Both the position numbers and the translations under genes were made by a program. Positions 8,653 to 16,827 of a stretch of DNA of 64,000 nt are shown piece after piece. Source of the DNA: Paracoccus tegillarcae. GTDB lineage: Bacteria > Pseudomonadota > Alphaproteobacteria > Rhodobacterales > Rhodobacteraceae. Location of the stretch: contig NZ_CP025408.1 in the NCBI RefSeq assembly GCF_002847305.1, forward strand, positions 2,687,001-2,751,000, read 5' to 3'. The notes under the pieces are model-generated. The model had not been told where the DNA came from, searched no databases, and saw only the letters and a list, made by a program, of their open reading frames with translations. Each line of letters opens with the position of its first letter. Positions within the stretch are counted from its first letter, which is position 1.

Positions 8653-9057
8653 TCACGTCGTCAAATGCCGGAGCCATAGGCGGATCGACGTGATATCAAT
8701 GAAGCCAAGGAAGCTTTCTGCAATCTTGTCGTGGCGGGTTGCGACCTGCCGGGCGTTCTTGAGCCTGTTGAAGCAGCGTTCGACCAAGTTGCGCAGGCGA
8801 TACAGCCAGCGATCCACGCCGACGCGCTTCTTGCGAGGCTTGCGCATCGGGATCACCAGCAGCACATTTCGTGCTTACATATCGTTCCTGATCTTGTCTG
8901 CATCGCAACCACGATCTGCGAGAAGCACGCTCGGGAGAGGCATATTATCCGCCATCATCATATCGAAACCGAGAGAGTCCGACGTCTGGCCCGGCGTGAG
9001 CACTGACCTCAGAGGGGGCCTGTGCGCAGTGACGAGGAGGTGGATCTTGGTCGTCAT
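8653..9057 (-). pseudogene. IS5-family transposase remnant with in-frame stop
   Basis: The C-terminal portion of an IS5-type DDE transposase, read on the minus strand. The upstream part (TTKIHLLV, LTPGQTSDS, LADRGCDADKIR) holds the second catalytic Asp region. After NDM a TAA stop at 8875-8877 interrupts the frame. The same frame then continues as VIPMRKPRKKRVGVDR, LVERCFNRLKNARQVATRHDK and ends RLWLRHLTT. Where the family has Glu in its D-[IM]-E-A-R context, this copy has the stop. The N-terminal third is absent, so the element is dead. No clear terminal repeats were found. Confidence 0.8.
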
Positions 9058-9355
9058 CCGACTGAAGAGTTGGAGCCTCCGGCAAACCCGGTGCGGTTCA
9101 GATTCCCTTTTTTCAACACGACCTAGCGTTATGGCAGAACCTGTTTGTCATAGAACATGAATGCCTAAGCGATTTTCAGACACCTCGGACGCTACGCTTC
9201 CAAAACGCCCATATTGCAGCAAGGGCTATCGCAAATAGAGGAGCTTAGGGATTTCTCGGCAAGGCGTTCTACCAATTGCAAGCGCAGTATCACCCATGGT
9301 CGGAGCGCGCGATCGAGTGGACCTGTCACGTATTTGTGCCGCTCCGAGTGCTCGT

Positions 9356-10213
9356 TTAAGCCACCTTCCGTTCAAAAGCGACCGGGCTTTTCCAGCCCAG
9401 TGCTGAGTGCCGTCGACGCGGATTGTAGAACCCATTGATGTATTCGAAGATCGCCATCTCAGCGTGCCGCCGGGTTACCCATGACCGCCGCCAGATCAGC
9501 TCGGCCTTGATGGTTTTGAAGAATGTCTCGACGGCCGCATTGTCATAACAATTACCTTTGCCGCTCATCGAGACTTTGAAGCCATGCTGGCGCAGGATCT
9601 TCTGGTAGTCATGCGAACAGTATTGGCTGCCCCTGTCGCTGTGGAAGATGCAGCCTTTGGGTGGCGACCTGAAGGCAATCGCCATCTTCAAGGCCCGGAT
9701 CGCCAGATCGCGCTTCATCCGGTTGCTGACAGCCCAGCCGATCACGCGGCGGGAGTGCAGGTCCAGGATGACTGCCAGATATAGCCAGCCCTCGCGGGTC
9801 CAGATGTAGCTGATGTCGCCCGCCCATTTCTGGTTGGGCCCGGCTGCACTAAAGTCGCGATCCAGCAGGTTCGGGGCGATGTTGAACGTATGGGCGCTGT
9901 CGGTCGTGGCTTTGAACTTACGCGTTCTTTCAACGATGATCCTGTTTTCGCGCATCAGGCGACCGACGCGTCGATGCCCGACATCGACACCAACCTCTTT
10001 CAGCTCCTCTGTCATCCTCGGCCGACCATAGCTGCCCAAGCTCAGACGCGACTGTTCCTTGATATGCGCCAGAACGACCATGTCCATGCGCTGCCTGTGG
10101 CTGGCTGGGAGGCTGCGGAAGGCCCGTAATCCACGCGGGCTGACATTCATCACCTGGCAAAGCCGGTCGATCGGGAAGGCCCCGCGCTGTTCTTCGATGA
10201 ACCTGAACCTCAC
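9356..10213 (-). CDS. IS3-family transposase OrfB (DDE catalytic domain)
   Basis: A 285-residue integrase-like transposase half. The DDE triad is intact: D in WAGDISYIWT, D in FHSDRGSQYCS and E in DNAAVETFFKT, followed by the usual K/R seven residues on. The N-terminal part is the HTH_21-type region (GSYGRPRMTEEL). It overlaps the 3' end of OrfA by four bases. In this family it is normally made as an OrfA-OrfB fusion by -1 frameshifting, and the slippery site is present (A7 on the coding strand at 10243-10249). It looks functional. Confidence 0.92.
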   Translation of the reverse strand: MRFRFIEEQRGAFPIDRLCQVMNVSPRGLRAFRSLPASHRQRMDMVVLAHIKEQSRLSLGSYGRPRMTEELKEVGVDVGHRRVGRLMRENRIIVERTRKFKATTDSAHTFNIAPNLLDRDFSAAGPNQKWAGDISYIWTREGWLYLAVILDLHSRRVIGWAVSNRMKRDLAIRALKMAIAFRSPPKGCIFHSDRGSQYCSHDYQKILRQHGFKVSMSGKGNCYDNAAVETFFKTIKAELIWRRSWVTRRHAEMAIFEYINGFYNPRRRHSALGWKSPVAFERKVA

Positions 10214-10485
10214 GGCTTTTGGCCCGCGAAGAACTGGGTGGCTTTTTTTAGGATGTCCCTCTCCTCCTTGAGGATACGGTTCTCGCGCCGAAGCCGTTCG
10301 TTCTCACGCGCCAACTCGCGATCCTCGGCTGAGACTACGTCCGTGTCCCGGTGTGCGTTCACCCACTTATTGAGGGTCGACAAGCCGACCCCAAGATCAT
10401 CCGCAACTTGACGCCGCGAAAGCCCGCTGGTCAGCGCAATCCGCACTGCATCCTTGCGAAATTCATCCGTCCTGACTGTGCCCAT
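10210..10485 (-). CDS. IS3-family transposase OrfA (HTH/leucine-zipper)
   Basis: A 91-residue DNA-binding protein. The N-terminal helix-turn-helix (TSGLSRRQVADDLGVGLSTLNKWV) is followed by a heptad-repeat region rich in E, R, L and N that ends DILKKATQFFAGQ, the standard OrfA tail. The codons for KKA contain the A7 slippery run at 10243-10249, where ribosomes can shift by -1 into OrfB. It binds the element ends and gives the fusion its specificity. The start ATG at 10485 has AGGAGATGAACC just upstream. Confidence 0.9.
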   Translation of the reverse strand: MGTVRTDEFRKDAVRIALTSGLSRRQVADDLGVGLSTLNKWVNAHRDTDVVSAEDRELARENERLRRENRILKEERDILKKATQFFAGQKP

Positions 10486-10529
10486 GGTTCATCTCCTTTG
10501 CTGCACATTACGTGGTCAAAGGAGCGGCA

Positions 10530-10883
10530 CCAAACCGCGACAGGTCCAATTACGGCTACAGCTACCGCGAGGCGGAGGTCGAGCTGATCACCCTGCGGGC
10601 CATCGGCTCCGCGACGGCCCGCAAGATCGAGATCCCAAAGGTGCAAAAGACCGACGGAAGCTCGGTGGATCGCGCGCTGATGTTCGTGCGCGCCACCACC
10701 TTCGACGACGGCAAGACGCTGGAAACCCCGCGCTATGACCGGATGAAACTTTACGCGGGCGATGTGGTCAATGGCCCGGCCATCCTCATTCAGCACAATT
10801 CCACCACGCTGGTCCCGCCGGGCTATGCGGCCGAGACGCTGGATCACGGCAATACCCGTATCTGCCTTGTCGCCGCCGCGTGA
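10530..10883 (+). pseudogene. hyuA: 5'-truncated hydantoinase/oxoprolinase subunit A (C-terminal about 117 codons)
   Basis: From the IS3 right end the plus strand encodes the last part of a HyuA-type subunit: NYGYSYREAEVELITLR, then a beta-rich tail with RYDRMKLYAGDVVNGPAIL and TTLVPPGYAAE, ending at TGA 10881-10883. A full subunit has about 690 residues, so roughly 80% of the gene, including the ATP-binding actin-like fold, is missing. It is followed 17 bases later by an intact hyuB, so it was once the first gene of a hyuAB operon. The residual frame cannot give an active A subunit. Any intact copy would have to be elsewhere in the genome. Confidence 0.88.
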
Positions 10884-10900
10884 GAAAGGGAGAGACAGAT

Positions 10901-12688
10901 ATGAACGTCATGACAAAACCCGAGTTCACCGAGGTGGACCCGATCACGCTTCAGGTCATCCGCGGCTCGTTCGAGACTGTCGCCGAGGAACTGGGCCATG
11001 TGCTGTATCGCATGTCCTTTTCCTCGATCATCCGCGAAAGCCAGGATCTGGGCGCGGGGCTGTTCGACACTGATTACAACACGCTTTGCGAAAGTGAATC
11101 GACGCCGATGCATATAGGCTCGATCCCCGGTTATCTGCGCGGGATCGCGGAAACCATCGAGGACGGCGAATGGTATGAGGGCGATGTGGTCGTTCACAAC
11201 CATCCCTATTACGGCGCTTCGCATACGCCCGATCTGGCTATCGTCGTACCGGTCTTCTTCAAGGGCAGGCTGGTGGGCTTTGCCGGGAATACGGCCCATC
11301 ACGTCGATATCGGCGCGGCAACGCCCGGTCTGATCATCGACGTCCCCGATGTCTTTGCCGAAGGGATGTTGCTCGCGGGCGTTAAGCTGTACCGCAAGGG
11401 CGAGGCCAACACCGCGATGTGGAACTATATCCGCATGAACAGCCGCGCCGCACAGCAGCTTGTCAGCGATATCGAGGCGCAGGTTGCCTCGGCCCGACTG
11501 GGGGCAAAGCGGTTTGTCGAATTGCTGGAGAAATACGGCGAGGATGTCGTCTTCGGCTCGGCCAATCAACTGATGGATTACTCCGAGCGGATGACGCGCC
11601 AGCGCCTTTCCGAGATCCCCGATGGTGATTACGAGGCCGAGGGCTGGCTTGACGACGATGGCCGCAACCGTGGCCAGCGGCTGCGCGTCAAGGTGACGGT
11701 TCGCGTGCGTGGCGATGAGGTAGAGGTGGATCTGACGGGATCGGCGGACCAGACGCCGACCGCCTATAACGTGCCCTTCGAGGGCTCGACCAAGGTGGCG
11801 GCCTATGCAGCCTTTCGCAAGCTGCTGCTCGATACGGCGACATCCGAGATGCGGGTGCCGTCCAACGAGGGATCCTTCCGCCCGATCAAGGTGACCGCGC
11901 CGCTGGGTTCGATCTTCAATCCCAGATTCCCCGCCTCTGCCGAGGCACGCTTTACCCAGTGCAACCGGATGATTGATCTCATCATCCGCGCACTGGCCCC
12001 GGTTATGCCCGACACGGTGATCGCGGGCTCATCAGCGTCGATTTCATTCGCCGCCTATTCCGGGGTGCGACCCTCGGGCGAATACTGGGTGTTTCTGGAG
12101 GTCAACGAGGGCGCCTATGGCGGCAGGCCGCGGTCCGATGGGCCCGACGCGATCGACAACCTGATGGCCAATACGCGCAATAATCCGCTCGAAGATCTGG
12201 CGATGCATATCCCGATGATCTGCGACCGCTACGAGTTGCGTGACGACGTGCCGCCGGGGGCGGGGGAGTATCGCGGCGGTATCGGCGTGGTCAAATCGCA
12301 GCGCGTGCTGTCACCGGGTTTCATAACCCATGAAAGCGAACGGCATTCCGAGGCGCCTTGGGGTATCTTCGGCGGCCATGAGGGCGCGGTCGGCAAATGC
12401 CTGCTCTACAATGCCGCGACGCCTGATGACGTGACCGAGATGCATTCGAAGTTTTCGGGCCTCGAGGTCGGGGCCGGCGATGTGATGGCCTATTACAGCC
12501 CCAATGGTGGCGGTTTCGGCGATCCGCTGAAGCGGCGGGCGCAGAAGGTGCTGGAGGATGTCCTGGACGGGTTCTGCAGCGTCGACCATGCCCGCCGAGC
12601 CTATGGCGTGATCGTCGATCTGGAAGAAGAGACTGTCGATATCGAAGCCACCAACAAGCTGCGCGACAAGATGAAGGCCGCAAGCTGA
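10901..12688 (+). CDS. hyuB: hydantoinase B/oxoprolinase family protein
   Basis: A 595-residue subunit with the family hallmarks: PITLQVIRGSFETVAEELG, RMSFSSIIRESQDLGAG, VHNHPYYGASHTPDLA, and a C-terminal YRGGIGVVKSQRV with GGGFGDP. HyuA and HyuB together hydrolyse cyclic amide (imide) rings with ATP: hydantoins, N-methylhydantoin, 5-oxoproline or acetone-type substrates. Start: ATG 10901 with GGGAG seven to eleven bases upstream; the GTG at 10880 overlaps the previous stop and is less likely. The partner A subunit directly upstream is truncated, so this gene may be an orphan, transcribed if at all from inside the IS or by readthrough. A strong terminator follows. Beside creatinase and sarcosine oxidase, N-methylhydantoin is the attractive former substrate (inference). 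Confidence 0.9.
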   Translation: MNVMTKPEFTEVDPITLQVIRGSFETVAEELGHVLYRMSFSSIIRESQDLGAGLFDTDYNTLCESESTPMHIGSIPGYLRGIAETIEDGEWYEGDVVVHNHPYYGASHTPDLAIVVPVFFKGRLVGFAGNTAHHVDIGAATPGLIIDVPDVFAEGMLLAGVKLYRKGEANTAMWNYIRMNSRAAQQLVSDIEAQVASARLGAKRFVELLEKYGEDVVFGSANQLMDYSERMTRQRLSEIPDGDYEAEGWLDDDGRNRGQRLRVKVTVRVRGDEVEVDLTGSADQTPTAYNVPFEGSTKVAAYAAFRKLLLDTATSEMRVPSNEGSFRPIKVTAPLGSIFNPRFPASAEARFTQCNRMIDLIIRALAPVMPDTVIAGSSASISFAAYSGVRPSGEYWVFLEVNEGAYGGRPRSDGPDAIDNLMANTRNNPLEDLAMHIPMICDRYELRDDVPPGAGEYRGGIGVVKSQRVLSPGFITHESERHSEAPWGIFGGHEGAVGKCLLYNAATPDDVTEMHSKFSGLEVGAGDVMAYYSPNGGGFGDPLKRRAQKVLEDVLDGFCSVDHARRAYGVIVDLEEETVDIEATNKLRDKMKAAS

Positions 12689-12696
12689 ACCATACC

Positions 12697-12727
12697 CCCG
12701 GCGCACAAAATGCGCCGGGATTTTTTT
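12697..12727 (+). terminator. rho-independent terminator after hyuB
   Basis: A perfect 9-bp GC-rich stem, CCCGGCGCA (12697-12705) with TGCGCCGGG (12711-12719), a CAAAA loop and seven Ts at 12721-12727. It begins eight bases after the hyuB stop and separates hyuB from the NCS1 permease gene. Confidence 0.93.
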
Positions 12728-12765
12728 AATTATAACAAAGCACAAACAGACAACAGGGGATCAAA

Positions 12766-14271
12766 ATGAGTGTCGCAGATCAAGTACGGGATGCCGAACA
12801 CGAGCGCAGCGCGCTTGTCGAGGAATCCATTCTGCCCACCCTGCTGGGCCAACGACCCATCGGGATGCTGGGCTATGCCTGGATCTGGGTGGGTATTGCA
12901 GTAATAATCGCGACCTATTCGCTGGGCGCGGCTGGGGTAGAAGGCGGCGTGCCTCTGCTGACCGTGGTCCTGACAATATTGCTGGCCAATCTGTGCATTG
13001 GTGCCGTCATGCTGATGACCGCTGATATCGGTACCGAGCACGGCCTGACGTTTGCCGTCTACCTGCGCGCGCCCTTTGGGATCCACGGCACCCATCTGCC
13101 GGCGATTTCACGCGGGTTGGTGGCCGCCATGTGGTTTGGCATCCAGACCTATCTGGGCGCGCTGGCGTTAAACGGCATCGGCCAGTATTTTTTTGGCTTT
13201 GACAACTGGGCCATCTGGTATGGCGTCTTTGCCCTTGTGCAAGTGGCCAATACCGCATCCGGCATCAAGTCTGTGGAACGCCTGGCTTCGCTTGCCGCGC
13301 CGGCGATCATTGCGATCTCGGTTTGGATGTATTTCACCATTGAGGGCGTGGCCAATACACAAGGCATCAACATCTGGACCTTCGAGGCCACCGGAGAGAT
13401 GTCGCTTCTGGTGCTGTTCGTCGCAAATCTGGGCTTCTGGTCCACTATGGCGATCGACGTCCCCAATCTGACCCGCTTTGTAAAAACCAAGGCCCACGCC
13501 CGAGGCTTTATGGCGCGCAATCGCAACATCTTTGTCGGTCAGATTCTGGCTCTGCCGATCACTCAGGCCTTTATCGCGGGGCTGGGTGCGGTTTCGTTTA
13601 TCGCTACCGGCAACTGGAACCCGGTCGAGGTCATTCAGGGCGAAGGGCAGGGCCTGTCGCTGGTGCTGCTGCTGGCCCTGGTGGTGCTGGCGCAATGGTC
13701 GACCAACAACTCGGCCAACCTGATCCCCTCGGCGCTGACCTTCATCAACCTCGCGCCGCGTCTGATCAACTACAAGATGGCGGTGGTGATCGCAGGGATC
13801 GTCGGCACGCTTTGCTTTCCATGGCAGATCCTGAACAACCTTTTCGTTTTCCTGGGCTATTACGGCGCCTTCCTGTCGGCCATCGGCGGCATCATGGTGG
13901 CGGATTACTACCTGTTGCGCAAACGGCGGCTCAACGTGCCAGACCTCTATAAACTTGACGGGCAGTTTCGCTATGCGGGCGGTTTCAACCCGGCCGGAAT
14001 GATCGCCTGGGTGGTCGCGGGCGGTATTGCGGCATGGTATTCGCAATATGCTTTTGTCCTCGGTTTTCCGCTGGGATTGGTGATCTACCTGATCCTCATG
14101 AAGGGCATGGTGCTGGGCGCCCATCCGCAACGGGAAATCGAAAGCGGCTTTTCGAACGAATTCCTGGCGACGTCCGAGGGCAAAAGCTGGGTCTATATGG
14201 GAAAGGGACAATTCCAGCGCATGACCGAGGCCGAGGCGCAGGGCAGCGCCGTGACGCGTGAAGACCTCTGA
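12766..14271 (+). CDS. NCS1-family permease (cytosine/hydantoin/allantoin type)
   Basis: A 501-residue inner-membrane transporter with about 12 hydrophobic helices. The N-terminal LGQRPIGMLGYAWIWVGIAV, the central NLTRFVKTKAHARGFMARN and the ISRGLVAAMWFGIQTY segment are typical of nucleobase:cation symport family 1, which imports cytosine, purines, allantoin or hydantoins with Na+ or H+. It lies between hyuB and a LysR/creatinase pair and is bracketed by two intrinsic terminators, so it forms its own unit. Given that setting, a hydantoin, creatinine or related cyclic ureide is a reasonable cargo (inference). The ATG at 12766 has a GGGG ribosome site. Confidence 0.88.
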   Translation: MSVADQVRDAEHERSALVEESILPTLLGQRPIGMLGYAWIWVGIAVIIATYSLGAAGVEGGVPLLTVVLTILLANLCIGAVMLMTADIGTEHGLTFAVYLRAPFGIHGTHLPAISRGLVAAMWFGIQTYLGALALNGIGQYFFGFDNWAIWYGVFALVQVANTASGIKSVERLASLAAPAIIAISVWMYFTIEGVANTQGINIWTFEATGEMSLLVLFVANLGFWSTMAIDVPNLTRFVKTKAHARGFMARNRNIFVGQILALPITQAFIAGLGAVSFIATGNWNPVEVIQGEGQGLSLVLLLALVVLAQWSTNNSANLIPSALTFINLAPRLINYKMAVVIAGIVGTLCFPWQILNNLFVFLGYYGAFLSAIGGIMVADYYLLRKRRLNVPDLYKLDGQFRYAGGFNPAGMIAWVVAGGIAAWYSQYAFVLGFPLGLVIYLILMKGMVLGAHPQREIESGFSNEFLATSEGKSWVYMGKGQFQRMTEAEAQGSAVTREDL

Positions 14272-14300
14272 GCGTTCATTGTCACAAAGCCATATGAGCC

Positions 14301-14325
14301 GCCGCGCCCTCGGGCGCGGCTTTTT
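14301..14325 (+). terminator. rho-independent terminator after the NCS1 permease gene
   Basis: A 9-bp stem, GCCGCGCCC (14301-14309) with GGGCGCGGC (14312-14320), a two-base loop, then TTTTT. It ends just before the stop of the convergent LysR gene and insulates the two transcription units. Confidence 0.85.
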
Positions 14326-14328
14326 CGG

Positions 14329-15228
14329 CTATTGGGTCGCGGCTTGCGATTGCGACATGGCCCAATCCGAAAACTGCCGGATTTGCGCCTGCACAGCCAG
14401 TGGTGCGCGTTTCGATGTGATCAGGTAGTAGTCAAACTCGTCTATCATTGGCTTATCTGACAGGCTGACCAATGCACCGGTCGCGAGATCAGCCTCGATC
14501 ATCGCGCGCGGGCACAGCGCCACGCCCTGTCCAGACAGCGCCGCTGCGCGCAGAAGGTTGAAATCTTCGAAGGTCGTGCCTGACAAAGGACCGGAAACGT
14601 CGTGACCCGCATGTGCGAACCAGCGCAGCCAGTCGGTCTCGTCGCCATCATGGAGCAGCCCCAACTGATTGAAATCGTCCGCCATGCCTTGTCGATCATG
14701 TTGCGCGAGTACGGCCGGGCTGCAGACGGGCACTCTGTCGCCGCTGAGGAAAAACCGCGCGTCGATCATCGCTCCGGTGGGCGCGTCAGGCAGAAAGGTG
14801 AAGGCGACATGAACATCAGAAAAATCGATGTCATAGCCATGTATAGCATAGACGATGCGCGTCTCGATCTCGGGATATGCGGCGCGAAATTGTGACAGGC
14901 GCGGGATCAGCCAGCACATCGCGACCGATGGAATGGCGGCGATCACCAGTGGCTGGCTGCCGGTGCCGACGCGCGCGTGGTGGCAGGCAGCATCAATTTC
15001 GCTCAGGGCCCGCGAGAGGGTATTGGCCAGTTCCAGCCCATGCGGCAAGAGGACCGTCCGGTTTCCCTCGCGGCTGAAAAGCGGACCGCCCAGCCAGGTC
15101 TCGAAGTTGCGAATCTGGTGGCTGACCGCAGACTGCGTCACGAACAGCGCATCGGCCGCAGCCTTAAAAGAGCCAACCCGCGCAACCGCTTCGAATGCCC
15201 GGATCGCGTTGAGGGGAGGTAAGGCCAT
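14329..15228 (-). CDS. LysR-family regulator (GcvA-like), divergent from creatinase
   Basis: A 299-residue LysR-type regulator. The winged helix-turn-helix spans about residues 6-65 (LNAIRAFEAVARVGSFKAAADALFVTQSAVSHQI), followed by a periplasmic-binding-protein-like effector domain. It is closest in style to the GcvA group (ETWLGGPLF; LVIAAIPSVAMCWLIPRL). It is divergently transcribed from creatinase with 130 bases between starts, the classical arrangement for a LysR activator of the adjacent gene. A perfect 10-bp palindrome in that gap is a candidate binding site. The effector is probably creatine, creatinine or sarcosine (inference). Confidence 0.88.
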   Translation of the reverse strand: MALPPLNAIRAFEAVARVGSFKAAADALFVTQSAVSHQIRNFETWLGGPLFSREGNRTVLLPHGLELANTLSRALSEIDAACHHARVGTGSQPLVIAAIPSVAMCWLIPRLSQFRAAYPEIETRIVYAIHGYDIDFSDVHVAFTFLPDAPTGAMIDARFFLSGDRVPVCSPAVLAQHDRQGMADDFNQLGLLHDGDETDWLRWFAHAGHDVSGPLSGTTFEDFNLLRAAALSGQGVALCPRAMIEADLATGALVSLSDKPMIDEFDYYLITSKRAPLAVQAQIRQFSDWAMSQSQAATQ

Positions 15229-15263
15229 GAAACCACCCGTTGATGAGAAAAACTAAACCTACC

Positions 15264-15273
15264 GTTACGTAAC
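15264..15273. promoter_or_regulatory. palindrome in the LysR/creatinase divergent promoter
   Basis: GTTACGTAAC is a perfect 10-bp palindrome roughly midway in the 130-base space between the LysR start (15228) and the creatinase start (15359). LysR sites commonly contain a T-N11-A core with dyad symmetry. This is the only clear dyad in the region. Confidence 0.45.
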
Positions 15274-15358
15274 ATCGTTTGACCGGCGCAGGCAAGAAAT
15301 GCTGTTTTGACGCCAGATGCGGCGCTGTTCGCCGTGACGGGATCAAACGGAGGACTTT

Positions 15359-16591
15359 ATGGAAAGAGAGCGCTTGCAGAATTACGTCGGCAATGGCGAC
15401 AAGGCCAAGGCGACCTTTTCCGACGCGGAAATGCAACGTCGGCTGGATGGCATCCGCACCTACATGAGCAAGGCTGGCATCGATGCGGCGCTGTTCACCA
15501 GCTACCATTGCGTCAACTATTATTCCGACTTCATCTATTGCCAGTTTGGCCGTCGCTACGGCTTTCTGGTCGATCATGACATCGCGACATCGATCAGCGC
15601 CGGCATCGACGGTGGCCAACCCTGGCGCCGCAGCTTTGGCGGCAAGAACGTCACCTATACCGACTGGCAGAAAGACAATTATTTTCATGCCATCCGCACT
15701 CTGCTTCCCGGCGGCGCCAAGTGCATCGGGATTGAGTTCGACCACATCACCATCGACACGCTGGCGCTGCTGAAGGCCGAGTTCCCGCAGATCGAATTCG
15801 TTGATATTGCTGCGGCGTCGATGCGCCTGCGCATGATCAAATCTGCCGAAGAGATCGCCCATATCGAGAAGATGACCCGGATCGCCGATATCGGTGGTGC
15901 GGCCTGTGTCGCGGCAACCGCAGTGGGCGTGCCCGAACATGAAGTGGCGCTGCACTCGACCGCGACGATGATCCGCGAGATCGCGAAGGTCTGGCCAGAT
16001 GGAGAGCTGCTGGATACCTGGACCTGGTTCCAGTCGGGGCTGAACACCGATGGTGCGCATAACCCTGTCACCAGCCGCAAGATCGAATCCGGTGATATCC
16101 TGTCGCTGAACTGTTTCCCGATGGTCGCAGGCTATTACGTGGCACTGGAACGGACACTGTTTGCCGAACATGCAAGCGACGCGCATATCGCCATGTGGGA
16201 GTTGAACTGCAAGGTGCATGACCGCGGCAAGGAATTGCTGGTGCCGGGTAACAAGTGCTCCGATATCGCCAAGGAATTGAATGATATCTACGCAGAGGCC
16301 GATCTGCTGCAATATCGCAGCTTTGGCTATGGCCACTCATTCGGCGTGCTCGGCCATTACTACGGTCGCGAGGCCGGTCTGGAACTGCGCGAAGATTGCG
16401 ACACCGTGCTGGAGGAGGGCATGGTCGTGTCGATGGAGCCGATGATCACCATCCCGGAAAACATGCCGGGCGCCGGTGGCTACCGCGAGCACGATATTCT
16501 GGTGATCGAAGAGGCCGGCAGCCGCAATATCACCGGCTTTCCCTATGGCCCCGAGCATTTGATCGTACAGGGCGCCAGCAAGGCCGCCTGA
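15359..16591 (+). CDS. creatinase (creatine amidinohydrolase), M24 family
   Basis: A 410-residue creatinase: creatine + H2O gives sarcosine + urea. The sequence follows the Pseudomonas creatinase almost throughout by recall: FTSYHCVNYYSDFIYCQFGR, SISAGIDGGQPWRR, MRLRMIKSAEE, DTWTWFQSGLNTDGAHNPV, FGYGHSFG and VSMEPMITIPE. H234, in TDGAHNPV, matches the catalytic histidine (His232 in the Pseudomonas enzyme). It has the M24 pita-bread fold but uses no metals, consistent with absence of the usual metal ligands. Its ribosome site is GGAGG. The product sarcosine is the substrate of soxBDAG 3 kb downstream, and the symporter gene that follows is the probable importer. The length is right for the family. 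Confidence 0.95.
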   Translation: MERERLQNYVGNGDKAKATFSDAEMQRRLDGIRTYMSKAGIDAALFTSYHCVNYYSDFIYCQFGRRYGFLVDHDIATSISAGIDGGQPWRRSFGGKNVTYTDWQKDNYFHAIRTLLPGGAKCIGIEFDHITIDTLALLKAEFPQIEFVDIAAASMRLRMIKSAEEIAHIEKMTRIADIGGAACVAATAVGVPEHEVALHSTATMIREIAKVWPDGELLDTWTWFQSGLNTDGAHNPVTSRKIESGDILSLNCFPMVAGYYVALERTLFAEHASDAHIAMWELNCKVHDRGKELLVPGNKCSDIAKELNDIYAEADLLQYRSFGYGHSFGVLGHYYGREAGLELREDCDTVLEEGMVVSMEPMITIPENMPGAGGYREHDILVIEEAGSRNITGFPYGPEHLIVQGASKAA

Positions 16592-16601
16592 CCCCAAAAA
16601 T

Positions 16602-16629
16602 CGCGCCCCGACCAACGGTCCGGGGCGCG
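16602..16629 (+). terminator. GC-rich hairpin after creatinase
   Basis: CGCGCCCCGACC (16602-16613) pairs with GGTCCGGGGCGCG (16617-16629) with a single bulge and a three-base loop. The T-run is weak (TGTCATTTC). It either terminates a fraction of transcripts or stabilises the creatinase message upstream of the small ORF and the symporter gene. Confidence 0.6.
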
Positions 16630-16661
16630 TGTCATTTCAGATCATATCGAAGGGAGGAAAG

Positions 16662-16763
16662 ATGTTCTTCGATTCCTGGGTTCTCGACTGGTTCACCATA
16701 CTGAACCTCGCCACGCTGGCCTTGGCCGTGCTGGGCCTGATTGTCGAACGCGCCAAGCCGTAG
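16662..16763 (+). CDS. 33-residue single-helix membrane protein, probable symporter accessory peptide
   Basis: A very short gene with an excellent ribosome site (GGGAGGAAAG) directly before ATG 16662 and a TAG at 16761. The product starts MFFDSWVLDWFTILNL, continues as a hydrophobic helix (about residues 11-28) and ends with a charged tail, ERAKP. It lies 64 bases before a sodium:solute symporter gene on the same strand. Tiny one-helix proteins encoded just ahead of SSS symporters recur in bacteria and are sometimes annotated as symporter small accessory proteins. I infer that role here. Against it: the length makes chance coding possible, though the ribosome site and charge pattern argue otherwise. 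Confidence 0.72.
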   Translation: MFFDSWVLDWFTILNLATLALAVLGLIVERAKP

Positions 16764-16827
16764 AAGACGGCCTGACAGCTTTGGCGCGCGGGAGGCGCGC
16801 TTCCACCCATATTTGGAGGAGTAACAG

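Larger units (their letters stand above)
9337..10529 (-). mobile_element. IS3-family insertion sequence, about 1.19 kb
   Basis: A complete two-ORF IS3-group element. The ends carry matching inverted tips: TGCCGCTCC at 9337-9345 and its complement GGAGCGGCA at 10521-10529, starting TG and ending CA as the family requires; homology beyond nine or ten bases is poor. The 3-bp flanks (TTG to the left, CCA to the right) do not form a direct target duplication. The right end abuts the truncated hydantoinase A gene. The lack of a duplication and the missing gene front suggest an adjacent deletion or recombination rather than a simple insertion. Confidence 0.8.

Noticed and set aside
8653..9057. Functional readthrough of the IS5 transposase stop
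   Set aside because: The N-terminal third is also missing, so suppression of the stop would not restore a transposase.
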